From VRUE01 sp963837735 (GTDB lineage: Bacteria; Actinomycetota; Thermoleophilia; Solirubrobacterales; 70-9): a stretch of DNA of 64,000 nucleotides. The stretch lies in the NCBI GenBank assembly GCA_963837735.1, contig CAWIOM010000009.1, forward strand, positions 78,935-142,934. Reading direction: 5' to 3'. The notes beneath the pieces are model-generated. The model did not search any database and was not told the origin of the DNA. It worked only from the letters and a program-made list of their open reading frames with translations. The translations under genes were made by a program, and so were the position numbers. The stretch's first letter is position 1. Each line of letters opens with the position of its first letter. Shown here in pieces: positions 35,388 through 44,338 of this stretch.

Positions 35388-36315
35388 TTGGCGCGGCGGG
35401 TCGGGTCGGTCGCCGCACTGGCCCTGGCGGTCTCGGCGCTCGGCGCCCAGGCAGCCTCGGCGACCTACCATGAGATGGTCGTCCGCGAGGTCTATCCGGG
35501 TAGCGTCCTCGCTCCGGAATCCGAGTACGTCGAGCTGCAGATGTACGCGGCCGGCCAGAACCTCGTCTCCGGGCACAGGATCACCCTCTACGACGCCGCC
35601 GGCGGCGAAGCGGGCAGCGCCAAATTCACCGCCGACGTCAAAAATGGCGCCAACCAGGCCACGATCCTCGCCGCGACCCCCGCGGCGGAGGCCGAGTTCG
35701 GGATCGTCGCCGACCTCGCCCTTGCCCCGGCGAACACGCTGACTCCGGACGGCGGGGCGGTTTGCTGGGAATCCCTCGACTGCGTGACCTGGGGGACCTT
35801 CCCGCTCCTCGGCGAAACTCTCGGCGGGATCGCCAGCCGCGCCGGGCGGCATCCCCGACGGCCAGGCGCTGCGGCGGACGATCGCGCCCGGCTGCGCCTC
35901 GCTGCTGGAGGAGTCCGACGACAGAAACAACAGCGGCGCCGACTTCGAAGCCGTGTTCCCCGCGCCGCGTCCCAACTCGGTGACGCCGACGGAGAGGGCC
36001 TGCTCGGCCGGCGGCGGCGGCCCGGCCGGCGGCGGCAGGGGCGACGATGGCAGCGCCCCGCAGACGAGGCTGCGACGGCAGGCCGGCGAAGAGGACGCAC
36101 GACCGCACTCCGACCTTCCGCTTCACCGCCTCAGTGACGGGGCCGACTTCCAGTGCAAGCTCGACCGCAGGCCGTTCAGGCCCTGCCGGTCGCCCTTGAC
36201 GACGAAGAAGCTGGCCTTCGGCAAGCACACCTTTCGGGTCAGGGCGAGAAGCCGCTCGGGCACCCCTGACCCCTCCCCCGCGCGCTACGCCTTCACCGTT
36301 CTGAGGCCGCGCTAG
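35388..36315 (+). pseudogene. Secreted LTD-like protein, paralog 2 (frameshifted)
   Basis: TTG start right after the stop of paralog 1. A signal peptide (VAALALAVSALGAQAASA) precedes ATYHEMVVREVYPGS, EYVELQMYAAGQNLVS and AVCWESLDCVTWGTF, which align with the N-terminal domain of paralog 1. After a break near 35845 the protein continues PDGQALRRTIAPGCASLLEE and NSVTPTERACSAGGGG. One Ig-like repeat with ADFQCKLDRRPFRPCRSP and a basic end (TVLRPR) finishes it. A second, compensating pair of breaks lies near 36075-36125. It is shorter than paralog 1, having one Ig-like repeat instead of several. Confidence 0.7.
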
Positions 36316-36345
36316 GGCCTTCGGCCCCGCGCGCGACGGGGCTAG
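36312..36345. terminator. GC-rich hairpins between convergent genes
   Basis: The 26-base gap between the secreted paralog and rseP holds GGGCC-TTC-GGCCC and, overlapping it, GCCCC-GCGCGCGAC-GGGGC, framed by CTAG on both sides. No T-tract follows. A bidirectional transcription end is plausible from its position between converging genes. Confidence 0.4.
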
Positions 36346-37436
36346 CGGACGTTGAAGCCTTCGCCCGTCAGGCGTCCGATGTCGTTCGAGAGGCCGAGGA
36401 ACATCAGCATGATCACTATCGCGAAGCCGACCGCGGTCGCCCGCTCTATCGCTCGCAACGAGGCGGGCCTGCCTCGCAGCGCCTCGACCAGGCTCCAGAA
36501 GATGTGGCCGCCGTCGAGCGGCAGGATCGGCAGCAGGTTGATCAAGCCCAGCGAAAGGCTGACGAAGGCGAGCAGCAGCAACGATGGGTAGATGCCGATG
36601 TCGATCGTCTGGTTGGCGACATCGCTGACGCCGACGACGCCGGAGATTTCCTTGCGTTGCTGGGATTCGAAGATGTGGGCGAAAAGCGAGCCGGTCTTTT
36701 CCGTGACCAGCCAGATCTTGGCGAGGGCTTCCGAGGCGGCGGCGGCGGCGCCGAGGTCGCGCACGTCGACTCCGTAGTTGAAGCCGATCAAGGTGCGTTT
36801 GTTCGCCCTGTCGTATTCCGGGCGCACCGAGATCTGGCGCGACTCGCCGTCGCGGGCGATCAGCAGCGTCACGGGCGTCGCCGCCCGGCAGCCGTCGACC
36901 TGCTTGCCGGCGCATTCGTGGGAGGCGACCTGCTTGCCGAACCGTTCGAGGCGCTCGGTGCGATCGAGGCGCTTGTAGGCGTGGCCGTCGACGGCGAGGA
37001 TCCGATCGCCCGGCTTCAGCACCTGCTCCGCCGGCATTCCGGACCTGAGCTCGCCGACGGTTTGGGTCGGCTCTTCCAGGCCCGCGGTGAGGTAGACGAA
37101 GAAGAGGATTCCGAACGCGAGGGCGATGTTGACCGCCGGACCGGCCGCGACCACCACGATCCGCTTCCAGACCGCCTGGCGGTGGTAGGCGCGGTGCTCG
37201 TGCTCCGGAGGAATCTCCTCCTCCGGATTCATCCCGGTGATCTTCACGTAGCCGCCGATCGGGATCGATTTGACTCCGTACTCGGTCTCGCCGCGCTTGA
37301 ACGACCAGATCGTCGGCCCGAAGAAGAGGAAGAAGCGCTCGACCCGCATGCCGGTCGCCTTGGCGGCGACGTAGTGCCCCGCCTCGTGGAGCATGATCAG
37401 CAGGCAGAAGCCGAGGAAGATGTAGAGCCAGTTCAT
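36342..37436 (-). CDS. rseP: Site-2 intramembrane zinc metalloprotease (RseP/Rip1 type)
   Basis: 364 residues. The active-site motif is IMLHEAGHYVAAKATGM in the first helix, with the third ligand Asp in ILPLDGGHIFWSL in the C-terminal membrane part. A single PDZ domain sits between them (VGELRSGMPAEQVLKPGD...ILAVDG). The family cuts membrane-embedded anti-sigma factors and other proteins. The start overlaps dxr by 4 bases, a very common pairing (dxr-rseP). Confidence 0.95.
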   Translation of the reverse strand: MNWLYIFLGFCLLIMLHEAGHYVAAKATGMRVERFFLFFGPTIWSFKRGETEYGVKSIPIGGYVKITGMNPEEEIPPEHEHRAYHRQAVWKRIVVVAAGPAVNIALAFGILFFVYLTAGLEEPTQTVGELRSGMPAEQVLKPGDRILAVDGHAYKRLDRTERLERFGKQVASHECAGKQVDGCRAATPVTLLIARDGESRQISVRPEYDRANKRTLIGFNYGVDVRDLGAAAAASEALAKIWLVTEKTGSLFAHIFESQQRKEISGVVGVSDVANQTIDIGIYPSLLLLAFVSLSLGLINLLPILPLDGGHIFWSLVEALRGRPASLRAIERATAVGFAIVIMLMFLGLSNDIGRLTGEGFNVR

Positions 37437-38578
37437 GCGTGCGTCAGCCCCTCGACCAGCTTCTCGGTGCGGCGCCTTGCCTCGGCGTCGACCTCGAAGA
37501 GGTCCTCGAAATGGGTCACGGCGCGGGCGGGCATCTCCCCCAGAACACGCTCGATCGCCTCGGGGATCGCTGCGAAGCCGATCCGGCCCTCGAGGAAGGC
37601 GGCGACGGCGACCTCGTCGGCGGCGTTGAGGACGCAGGGCGCCGTCCCCCCCGCCGCCCCAGCTTCGAGCGCGAGGCGCAGGCAGGCGAAGGTCCCGAGG
37701 TCGGGCTCCTCGAAGGTCAGCTCGCCGGCCGCGGCGAGGTCGAGCCGCGGAACATCGACGTCGGCACGCTCCGGATGGTGGAGGGCGTAGGAGATCGGCA
37801 CCCGCATGTCGGGCAGGCCGAGGTGGGCGAGGGTGGCACCGTCGTTGAGGTCGATCAGCGAGTGGACGATCGACTGCGGGTGGACGACGACGGCGATCCG
37901 CTCATAGGGCACGCCGAAGAGGTGGTGGGCCTCGATCGCCTCGAAGCCCTTGTTCATCAGCGTCGCCGAGTCGATCGTGATCCGGCCGCCCATCCGCCAG
38001 GTCGGGTGGGCGAGGGCGTCGGCGATCGTCACCCCGGCGAGATCGGTGCGGCCGCGGAAGGGCCCGCCCGATGCGGTCAGGACGAGGCGCTCGACCGTTC
38101 CGGGCGGCTCGGCGCCGATCAACTGGAAGAGCGCCGAGTGCTCGGAGTCGACCGGCAGCAGCTTCGCCCCGGTCGCCTCGGCGAGGGCGATCGTCAGCTC
38201 GCCGCCGATCACGAGGCTCTCCTTGTTGGCGAGCGCCACGTCGATTCCCTCGCTGAGGGCGACGATCGTCGGCCCAAGGCCGGCGGCGCCGACCACACCG
38301 TTGAGGACGAGGTCGGCACCCGAGGCGGCGATCAGCTCGCGGATCCCCTCCTCGCCCTCGAGCACGCGTCCGTCCCAGGCGCCCCGGGCGCGCTCGGCGG
38401 CCTCGGGATCTGCGAGGGCGATCGCCGGCACGCCGTGACGGCCCGCCTGCTCGACCGCCGTCTCCCAGCTCGAGCCCGCCGCGAGGCCGACCACCCGCAG
38501 CTCCTCGGAGGCGGCGACGATCTCCAGCGCCTGCGTTCCGATCGAGCCGCTGGAGCCGAGGATGAGCAGCTTCTTCAT
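37433..38578 (-). CDS. dxr: 1-deoxy-D-xylulose 5-phosphate reductoisomerase
   Basis: 381 residues. NADPH-binding loop ILGSSGSIGTQALEI; LANKESLVIGG; the metal- and substrate-binding LPVDSEHSALFQLIG; and TLMNKGFEAIEAHHLFG. It makes MEP, the committed precursor of bacterial isoprenoids. The C-terminal helical domain (VLNAADEVAVAAFLEG) is complete. It overlaps rseP by 4 bases and follows cdsA by 70 bases. Confidence 0.96.
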   Translation of the reverse strand: MKKLLILGSSGSIGTQALEIVAASEELRVVGLAAGSSWETAVEQAGRHGVPAIALADPEAAERARGAWDGRVLEGEEGIRELIAASGADLVLNGVVGAAGLGPTIVALSEGIDVALANKESLVIGGELTIALAEATGAKLLPVDSEHSALFQLIGAEPPGTVERLVLTASGGPFRGRTDLAGVTIADALAHPTWRMGGRITIDSATLMNKGFEAIEAHHLFGVPYERIAVVVHPQSIVHSLIDLNDGATLAHLGLPDMRVPISYALHHPERADVDVPRLDLAAAGELTFEEPDLGTFACLRLALEAGAAGGTAPCVLNAADEVAVAAFLEGRIGFAAIPEAIERVLGEMPARAVTHFEDLFEVDAEARRRTEKLVEGLTHA

Positions 38579-38648
38579 CCTCCGGAGTTTAGGTAGCGGG
38601 CTCGGCGCGCCGCCCGATCGGCCCCGGAAGCCGTCGGCGCTGCGGCCC

Positions 38649-39536
38649 TCAGTAGACGAGCTGGACGGCGAGGTAATAGCCGACGACGATCGTGAAGAAG
38701 ACGGCGTCGAGGCGGTCGAGGATGCCTCCGTGGGGGCCGAAGATCGTACCCGTGTCCTTCCTGCCCAGGTCTCGCTTCAGCGTCGACTCGAAGAGGTCGC
38801 CGAGCGGGGCGAAGGCGGCGACGGCGGCGCCGATGATCAGCGCGTCCGCACCCGAGAGCCAGTCCTGGTAGAGGCCCGCGAACCAGAACGCCATCGTGCC
38901 GATCAGGAAGCCTCCGATCAGCCCCTCGAGCGTCTTGTTCGGCGAGAGGTTGGGGGCGATCCGGTGCGAGCCGAACATGCGCCCGACCGCGTAGGCGCCG
39001 GTGTCGGCGGCAAAGGTGCCGACCAGCACGTCGACGACCAGCGCGGCGCCGTGGTCGGGCAGTTCGCGGAGCAGGACCGCGTGGACCAGGGGGATGCCGA
39101 TCCAGACGATGCCGAGCAACGTCACGCCCATCGAGACGACGATCCCGTCGCGGTGGCGGCGGTCGATGCCGAAGGCGAAGATCACCGGGAAGGCTGCGGC
39201 GAGGATCAGCAGGACGTTGAAGGCGGTGCCGAAATAGGCGGCGAGGACGAGAGCCGGCACGGCGAGGAAGGAGGCGCGTTGGATCGGCCGCAGCTCCTCG
39301 GTCATCGCGTGGTACTCGCGCAGGCAGAGGATCGAGATGCCGATCATCGCCACCGCGAAGTAGGGCCCGCCGGCGACGATGATCGCGATCGCGAAGGCGA
39401 TCCAGGGAATCGCGACGAGGATGCGTTTCGCCGTCTCGCCGCTCGGCCCGCCGCGCCGGGGAGGCTTGCGCGGCGGCCGCGGCCGCGGCTTCTCCTCCTC
39501 GACCTCGAACATCTCGTCGTCGAAGAGGTCGATCAC
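38649..39536 (-). CDS. cdsA: Phosphatidate cytidylyltransferase
   Basis: 295 residues from a GTG that overlaps the uppS stop (GTGA). A charged, Pro/Arg-rich N-terminal region (residues ~10-35) precedes about seven membrane helices. The C-terminal signature contains APNLSPNKTLEGLIGG and STLKRDLGRKDTGTIFGPHG then GILDRLDAVFF, with Asp residues that bind metal. It makes CDP-diacylglycerol, used by PgsA encoded ~9 kb away. A start at 39653 is possible but would cover much of uppS. Confidence 0.94.
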   Translation of the reverse strand: MIDLFDDEMFEVEEEKPRPRPPRKPPRRGGPSGETAKRILVAIPWIAFAIAIIVAGGPYFAVAMIGISILCLREYHAMTEELRPIQRASFLAVPALVLAAYFGTAFNVLLILAAAFPVIFAFGIDRRHRDGIVVSMGVTLLGIVWIGIPLVHAVLLRELPDHGAALVVDVLVGTFAADTGAYAVGRMFGSHRIAPNLSPNKTLEGLIGGFLIGTMAFWFAGLYQDWLSGADALIIGAAVAAFAPLGDLFESTLKRDLGRKDTGTIFGPHGGILDRLDAVFFTIVVGYYLAVQLVY

Positions 39537-40204
39537 GCTCTCGCCCCGAATCTCCTCCGGCGTGCTTCGAACTCGGCCAGCGACTCCTCCAGCGAGGCGC
39601 GGGAGAAGTCCGGCCAGAGCTCGTCGCGGAAGACGAGCTCCGAGTAGGCGCACTGCCAGAGCAGGTAGTTGGAGATGCGGACCTCGCCGCTGGTCCGTAT
39701 CAGCAGGTCGGGGTCGTGCATGTCGGGGGCATAGAGGTGGCGGCGGAACTCGTCCTCGGAGTCGCCTTCGAAAGTTCGCGCGGCGTCGACGATCTCCGCC
39801 CTGCCGCCGTAGTTGAAGGCGACGTAGAAGACGATGCGGTCGTTGGAGGCGGTCTTCTCCTCGGCCCAGTCCATGCGCTCGGCGAGCTCCGCCGTGACTC
39901 CCCGGCGGCGGCCGATGAAGCGCATCCGCACGCCCTCGGAGTCGAGCTCCGGCGTCTCGGCCTCGATCCGTTCTCCGAACATCGCCATCAGGCCCTCGAC
40001 CTCGTCTCGCGGTCGCGACCAGTTCTCGGTCGAGAAGGAGAAGACGGTGAGCTCCTCGATCCCGAGGTCGACCGCGTCGCGGAGCCGTTCCTTGACGACG
40101 TCGGCGCCGGCCCGGTGGCCCTCGATGACCGGCAGCCCGCGCTGCTCCGCCCAGCGCCCATTGCCGTCGGTGATGATCGCCACGTGCCGCGCGGAGGCAC
40201 TCAC
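39533..40204 (-). CDS. uppS: Isoprenyl (undecaprenyl-type) diphosphate synthase
   Basis: 223 residues. The cis-prenyltransferase signature opens as VAIITDGNGRWAEQRGLPV with the catalytic Asp, followed by VFSFSTENWSRP and DLLIRTSGEVRISNYLLWQC then AYSEL. It lengthens farnesyl diphosphate to the lipid carrier used for peptidoglycan. The family's usual M-D-G-N-G reads T-D-G-N-G here, a small variation. It overlaps both neighbours (frr and cdsA) by 4 bases. Confidence 0.95.
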   Translation of the reverse strand: MSASARHVAIITDGNGRWAEQRGLPVIEGHRAGADVVKERLRDAVDLGIEELTVFSFSTENWSRPRDEVEGLMAMFGERIEAETPELDSEGVRMRFIGRRRGVTAELAERMDWAEEKTASNDRIVFYVAFNYGGRAEIVDAARTFEGDSEDEFRRHLYAPDMHDPDLLIRTSGEVRISNYLLWQCAYSELVFRDELWPDFSRASLEESLAEFEARRRRFGARA

Positions 40205-40770
40205 ACCTCCAGGATCTCCTCTTCCTTTCCCTTCAGGAGAGCGTCGATTTCGGCGATCGCCTCGTCGGTCTGCTTCTGCAGCGCGCTCTCGGCGCGGCGC
40301 TCGTCGTCCTCGCCGGCTTCGCCCTCCTTCTTCAGCTCGCGCAGGTCGTGCATGACGTCGCGGCGGACGTTGCGGACCGCGACCCGGCCCTCCTCGGCGA
40401 CGCCGTTCACGACCTTGACCATGTCGCGGCGCCGGTCCTCGGTCATCTCCGGGATCTGCAGGCGGATCACGGCGCCGTCGTTGTTCGGGGTCAGGCCGAC
40501 GTCGGACTCGTTTATCGCTTTCTCGATCGCGCCGATCGAGGAGGCGTCGAAGGGGGTCACCGTGAGCAGGCGGGCGTCCGAGGCGGAGACGTTGGCGAGC
40601 TGTTTCAGCGGCGTAGCGGCGCCGTAGTAGTCGACCACGAGCCGGTCGAGCAGATGGGGCGAGGCGCGCCCGGTGCGCACGGTCGCGAGCTCGCCGCGGC
40701 TCGTGTCGACCGACTTCTCCATCCGCCCCTTGGCGTCCTCGAGCAACTCGTCGATCAGCTCCACCGTCAT
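40201..40770 (-). CDS. frr: Ribosome recycling factor
   Basis: 189 residues of the all-helical plus beta-sandwich RRF type: RMEKSVDTSRGELATVRTGR then ASPHLLDRL and VDYYGAATPLKQLANVS, LTVTPFD, NDGAVIRLQIPEMTEDRR. It splits post-termination ribosomes together with EF-G. It is 13 bases after the pyrH stop and overlaps uppS by 4 bases, in the usual rpsB-tsf-pyrH-frr order. Confidence 0.97.
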   Translation of the reverse strand: MTVELIDELLEDAKGRMEKSVDTSRGELATVRTGRASPHLLDRLVVDYYGAATPLKQLANVSASDARLLTVTPFDASSIGAIEKAINESDVGLTPNNDGAVIRLQIPEMTEDRRRDMVKVVNGVAEEGRVAVRNVRRDVMHDLRELKKEGEAGEDDERRAESALQKQTDEAIAEIDALLKGKEEEILEV

Positions 40771-40783
40771 CCGCCCCTTCGAA

Positions 40784-41524
40784 CTATTCCGCGGGCGTGC
40801 TGGCGACCAGCGTGCCCACCTTCTCGCCGCTGACGATCCTATCTATGTTGAGCTCGTCTCCAATGTTGAAGACGTAGATCGGCAGGTCGTTGTCCATGCA
40901 GAGAGAGAGCGCCGTCGAGTCCATCACCCGCAGGTCGCGCTCGATCGCCTCTCGGTGACCGATCTCGGGAATGAACTCGGCGTCGGGATTGGTGGCGGGA
41001 TCGGAGTCGTAGACGCCCTCCACCCCGTTCTTGGCCATCAGGATCGCCTGCGCCCTGATCTCCAGGGCGCGCAGGGCCGCCGCCGTGTCGGTGGTGAAGA
41101 ACGGGTTGCCGGTGCCGGCGGCGAAGATCACGACCCGGCCCTTCTCGAGATGGCGCATGGCGCGGCGACGGATGTAGGGCTCGGCGACCTCCTTGACGTC
41201 GATCGCCGAGAGCACCCTCGTGTGCTGGCCGAGGTCCTCGAGCGCGTCCTGCAGGGTGAGCGCGTTGAGCACCGTCGCCAGCATCCCCATGTAGTCGCCG
41301 GTCGCCCGGTCCATCCCCTTCGCCGCGCCGTCGATGCCACGGTAGATGTTGCCCGCGCCGACGACGATCGCCACCTCGACCCCGCGATCGCGGGTCGCGG
41401 CCACCTGCTTGGCGAGCCGCCGAACCTCGGCCGCGTCGGTGCCGTAGTCCAGGTCCCCCATCAGCGCCTCGCCCGAGAGCTTGAGGAGGATGCGGCTGAA
41501 CTTGGCGGCGGACTCCCCGGCCAC
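40784..41524 (-). CDS. pyrH: UMP kinase
   Basis: 246 residues of the amino-acid-kinase fold: RILLKLSGEALMGDLDYG, VAIVVGAGNIYRGIDGA, DYMGMLATVLNALTLQDALE, and FAAGTGNPFFTTDTAAALRA. It phosphorylates UMP to UDP. The gene is 6 bases after tsf and 13 bases before frr. Confidence 0.97.
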   Translation of the reverse strand: MAGESAAKFSRILLKLSGEALMGDLDYGTDAAEVRRLAKQVAATRDRGVEVAIVVGAGNIYRGIDGAAKGMDRATGDYMGMLATVLNALTLQDALEDLGQHTRVLSAIDVKEVAEPYIRRRAMRHLEKGRVVIFAAGTGNPFFTTDTAAALRALEIRAQAILMAKNGVEGVYDSDPATNPDAEFIPEIGHREAIERDLRVMDSTALSLCMDNDLPIYVFNIGDELNIDRIVSGEKVGTLVASTPAE

Positions 41525-41530
41525 GACGCC

Positions 41531-42133
41531 TCAGTCACCCACGCGGAAGTAGGCGAAGCGCGCGACCCGGATGTTCTCGCCGGTCTTCGCGGCCAGCTCC
41601 TGGCGCAGCTCCTCGATCGACTTCGAGTCGTGCTTCTCGGCGTTGACGTGGGCCTGGTCGAGCAGCGCGACCTCGCTCGCCCACTTGCTCAGCTGGCCCT
41701 CGACGATCTTCTCGACGACGTTGTCGGGCTTGCCTTCTTCCTTCGCCTTCTCCTCGAAAACCTTCCGTTCGGCGTCGCGCGCCTGCTCGGGGATCTCCTC
41801 GGAGGAGACGTAGCTCGGCGCGGTTGCGGCGACGTGCAGGGCGACCTCATAGGCGAAAACCTTGAAGTCCTCGTTGCGGGCGACGAAATCGGTCTCGCAC
41901 TGGACTTCGACCATCGCGCCGACCTTGTCGTTGGCGTGGATATAGGAGGCGACGACGCCCTCCTCGGTGCCCCGTCCCTCGCGCTTGGCGGCCGAGGCCT
42001 GGCCCTTGACGCGGAGGATCTCGATCGCCCGGTCGACGTCGCCGTCGGACTCGGCGAGGGCCGATTTGCAGTCCATCATCGCGGCGCCCGTCCGATCTCG
42101 CAGCGCCTTCACGTCGGCAGCGGTGATGCTCAT
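41531..42133 (-). CDS. tsf: Elongation factor Ts
   Basis: 200 residues. The N-terminal domain has ADVKALRDRTGAAMMDCKSA, and the core has VQCETDFVARNEDFK. This is a short EF-Ts, as in actinobacteria and cyanobacteria, with one core subdomain fewer than the E. coli protein. Translation starts at the ATG at 42133, overlapping the rpsB stop (ATGA). It recharges EF-Tu by releasing GDP. Confidence 0.96.
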   Translation of the reverse strand: MSITAADVKALRDRTGAAMMDCKSALAESDGDVDRAIEILRVKGQASAAKREGRGTEEGVVASYIHANDKVGAMVEVQCETDFVARNEDFKVFAYEVALHVAATAPSYVSSEEIPEQARDAERKVFEEKAKEEGKPDNVVEKIVEGQLSKWASEVALLDQAHVNAEKHDSKSIEELRQELAAKTGENIRVARFAYFRVGD

Positions 42134-43041
42134 GACTCGCCTTTCTCTTTGACGGCCGGCGTTGCCGGGCTGCCGGCGGGCGCAGCGGGCGGTGCCGCCG
42201 CCGCGGCGGCGGCCGCCGCGGCTTCTGCTGCTTTCTTCGCCGCCTCCTCGGCCTCCAGGCGAGCCTTCTCTTCTTCCTCCCGTTTCTTGCGCTCTTCGTC
42301 GTCCTTTTTGCGGCGCGCCATTTCCTCGGCGATCCGCTTCTCCTCCTGGACGCGCCAGGCGCCGGCGCCCGCCTCGATCGCGCCGCCGATCGTGCCGATC
42401 ACGAGCTGACAGGAGCGAATCGCGTCGTCGTTGCCCGGGATCACGTAGTCGACCGGCCCCGGGTCGCAATTGGTGTCGACGAGGCCGATGATCGGAATCC
42501 GCAGGCGGGCGGCCTCGCGGACGGCGATCTCCTCTGTTTTCAGGTCGGTGACGAAGACCGCGTCGGGCAGGCGGTCCATGTCGCGGACCCCGCCGAGGTT
42601 GTACTCGAGCTTGGCGAGCTCGGCCTGCATCCCCATCCGCTCCTTGGTGGGCAGCAGCTCGAGCTTGCCCTCCTCCTGCCACTCGGTCAGCTCGTGGAGG
42701 CGTTTGATCCGCTGTGAGATCGTGTTGAAGTTGGTCAGCAGCCCGCCCAGCCAACGCTGGTTGACGTAGGGCATCTTGCAGCGGTCGGCCCACTCCTGGA
42801 CCGGTCCCCGCGCCTGCTTCTTGGTGCCTACGAAGAGGACCGTGCCGCCACCGCTCGAGAGCTCGCCGGCGAATACCCTCGCCCGCTCGAGGAGCGCCTC
42901 GGTCTGGATCAGGTCGATGATGTGGATCCCGTCGAGCTCGCCGAAGATGTAACGGCGCATGTTCGGGTTCCAGCGGCGCGTCTGATGGCCGAAGTGAACT
43001 CCGGCCTCGAGCAGCTCCTTGAGGCCCGTGCTGGCTGGCAT
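42130..43041 (-). CDS. rpsB: Ribosomal protein S2
   Basis: 303 residues from the ATG at 43041, with AAGGAG nine bases before it. Family blocks: LLEAGVHFGHQTRRWNPNMR, FVGTKKQARGPVQEWA, NQRWLGGLLTNFNTI, IPIIGLVDTNCDPGPVDYVI and NDDAIRSCQLVIG. After residue ~230 comes a long charged helix and an Ala/Pro-rich tail (about 65 residues), longer than in most S2 proteins. It opens the rpsB-tsf-pyrH-frr block. Confidence 0.97.
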   Translation of the reverse strand: MPASTGLKELLEAGVHFGHQTRRWNPNMRRYIFGELDGIHIIDLIQTEALLERARVFAGELSSGGGTVLFVGTKKQARGPVQEWADRCKMPYVNQRWLGGLLTNFNTISQRIKRLHELTEWQEEGKLELLPTKERMGMQAELAKLEYNLGGVRDMDRLPDAVFVTDLKTEEIAVREAARLRIPIIGLVDTNCDPGPVDYVIPGNDDAIRSCQLVIGTIGGAIEAGAGAWRVQEEKRIAEEMARRKKDDEERKKREEEEKARLEAEEAAKKAAEAAAAAAAAAAPPAAPAGSPATPAVKEKGES

Positions 43042-43178
43042 GTGGTGAGTCTCCTTGGTTTTGGGGCGAATCACCCGCTGCCCTTGCCGGGATCCGGCCT
43101 TCTCGAGGCCGGTCAGGATCCGGTTCGGCTGCGGCGGGGGTTGAGTTTCCGAGTCGGTGGATTGTAGAGGGCGCCCGC
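43042..43178 (-). promoter_or_regulatory. Structured rpsB leader
   Basis: The 137 bases between rluA and rpsB contain, on the minus strand, CCGGCCT-CGAGA-AGGCCGG (a 7-bp hairpin, 43112-43094), flanked by two GGATCC palindromes that can extend the pairing. rpsB is known to have leader RNAs in several bacterial groups; I cannot match this one to a described class. It probably also holds the promoter of the block. Confidence 0.35.
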
Positions 43179-43856
43179 TCAGGCGGCGCGGGCGGCCTCC
43201 AGCGCCGACGCGAGGTCCGCCGGCAGCTGCGCGGTGAGCTCCAGGCGCTCGCCGCTCAGCGGGTGGTCGAAGGCAAGCCGGTGAGCGTGCAGGAACTGGC
43301 GCTCGAGCCCGTAGCGGACGGCGCCGCCGTAGGTCTCGTCGCCGGTCAGGGGATGGCCGATCGCGGCGAAGTGGGCGCGGATCTGGTGGGTGCGGCCCGT
43401 CTCGAGCTTCGCCTCGACGTAGGACTCGGCGCCGAGCAGCTCGAGCACGGCGAAGTGGGTGCGCGCCTCGCGCGATGCCGCCCCGGCGACCGCCATCCGA
43501 TGGCGCTGTCGCGAGGCGCGCCCGATCGGCGCGTCGATCGTCCCCGTGCGCGAGGCCAGCCGCCCCCCGGCAAGAGCCAGGTACGCGCGTTCGACCTCGC
43601 GCCGCTTTACCTGCGCCTGGAGCGCGGCATGGGCCTCGTCGGTGCGGGCGACGACGAGCAGGCCGCTGGTGCCCTTGTCGAGACGGTGGACTATTCCCGG
43701 GCGCTCGGGGTCGGCGCCGCCGCCGAGCAGGTCCTGGAGCTCGGAGACGAGGGTCGGCCCACGGTGGGAGGGCGCCGGGTGGACGACGAGCCCCGCGGGC
43801 TTGTCGATCACCGCCAGGGCCTCGTCGAGATGGACGATGCGCGGCTCGGCGCTCAC
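43179..43856 (-). CDS. RluA-family pseudouridine synthase without S4 domain
   Basis: 225 residues starting at a GTG that overlaps the lspA stop. The catalytic motif is GIVHRLDKGTSGLLVVARTD, with the Asp of HRLD as nucleophile, and KLETGRTHQIRAHFAAIGHP is the second conserved block. RluD-type enzymes encoded after lspA usually begin with an ~80-residue S4 RNA-binding domain; here the protein starts directly with DEALAVIDKPAGLVVHPA. Upstream in-frame sequence has no S4 features, so the domain appears to be absent, or lost to an upstream frame break. Confidence 0.88.
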   Translation of the reverse strand: MSAEPRIVHLDEALAVIDKPAGLVVHPAPSHRGPTLVSELQDLLGGGADPERPGIVHRLDKGTSGLLVVARTDEAHAALQAQVKRREVERAYLALAGGRLASRTGTIDAPIGRASRQRHRMAVAGAASREARTHFAVLELLGAESYVEAKLETGRTHQIRAHFAAIGHPLTGDETYGGAVRYGLERQFLHAHRLAFDHPLSGERLELTAQLPADLASALEAARAA

Positions 43857-44338
43857 GCCTCCTCCCGCAGGAAGATCAGGGCGAAGACGAGGACGCCCGC
43901 CGTGATCGCGACGTCGGCAACGTTGAAGGGCGGCCAGGAGCCGATTTCGATGTAGTCGGTGACCGCGCCCGCCCGCAGCCGGTCGGCGAGGTTGCCGAGC
44001 GCCCCGCCGGCGACGAGCCCCGCCGCGATCCACATCCCCGGGGTCGTCGGATTGCGGGCGAGGAGATAGCCGACGAAGCCGAGCGCGAGGATGGAGAAGG
44101 CGATCAGCGGCGTGTCGCTGCCGCTGGCCAGGCCGAAGGCGACGCCCTGGTTGTGGGCGAGGGTGAGGCCGAACGGGCCGAGCACGTCGACCTGCTCACC
44201 GGGGACGAGCCGGTTCTCGACGATCGCCTTGGCGACCTGGTCGAGAACGACGACGAGGGCGCAGAGGCCGCCCGCCATGAGCCAGGGCCGGGCCGCGTAG
44301 CGTCCGCCGGCGGGCGGCGCCTCCGCCGGGGCGCTCAC
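43853..44338 (-). CDS. lspA: Lipoprotein signal peptidase (signal peptidase II)
   Basis: 161 residues with four membrane helices. Catalytic Asp pair in GALGNLADRLRAGAVTDYIE and PPFNVADVAITAGVL. NQGVAFGLASG is the third conserved block. It removes signal peptides from prolipoproteins. The gene overlaps yggT and rluA by 4 bases each. Confidence 0.96.
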   Translation of the reverse strand: MSAPAEAPPAGGRYAARPWLMAGGLCALVVVLDQVAKAIVENRLVPGEQVDVLGPFGLTLAHNQGVAFGLASGSDTPLIAFSILALGFVGYLLARNPTTPGMWIAAGLVAGGALGNLADRLRAGAVTDYIEIGSWPPFNVADVAITAGVLVFALIFLREEA

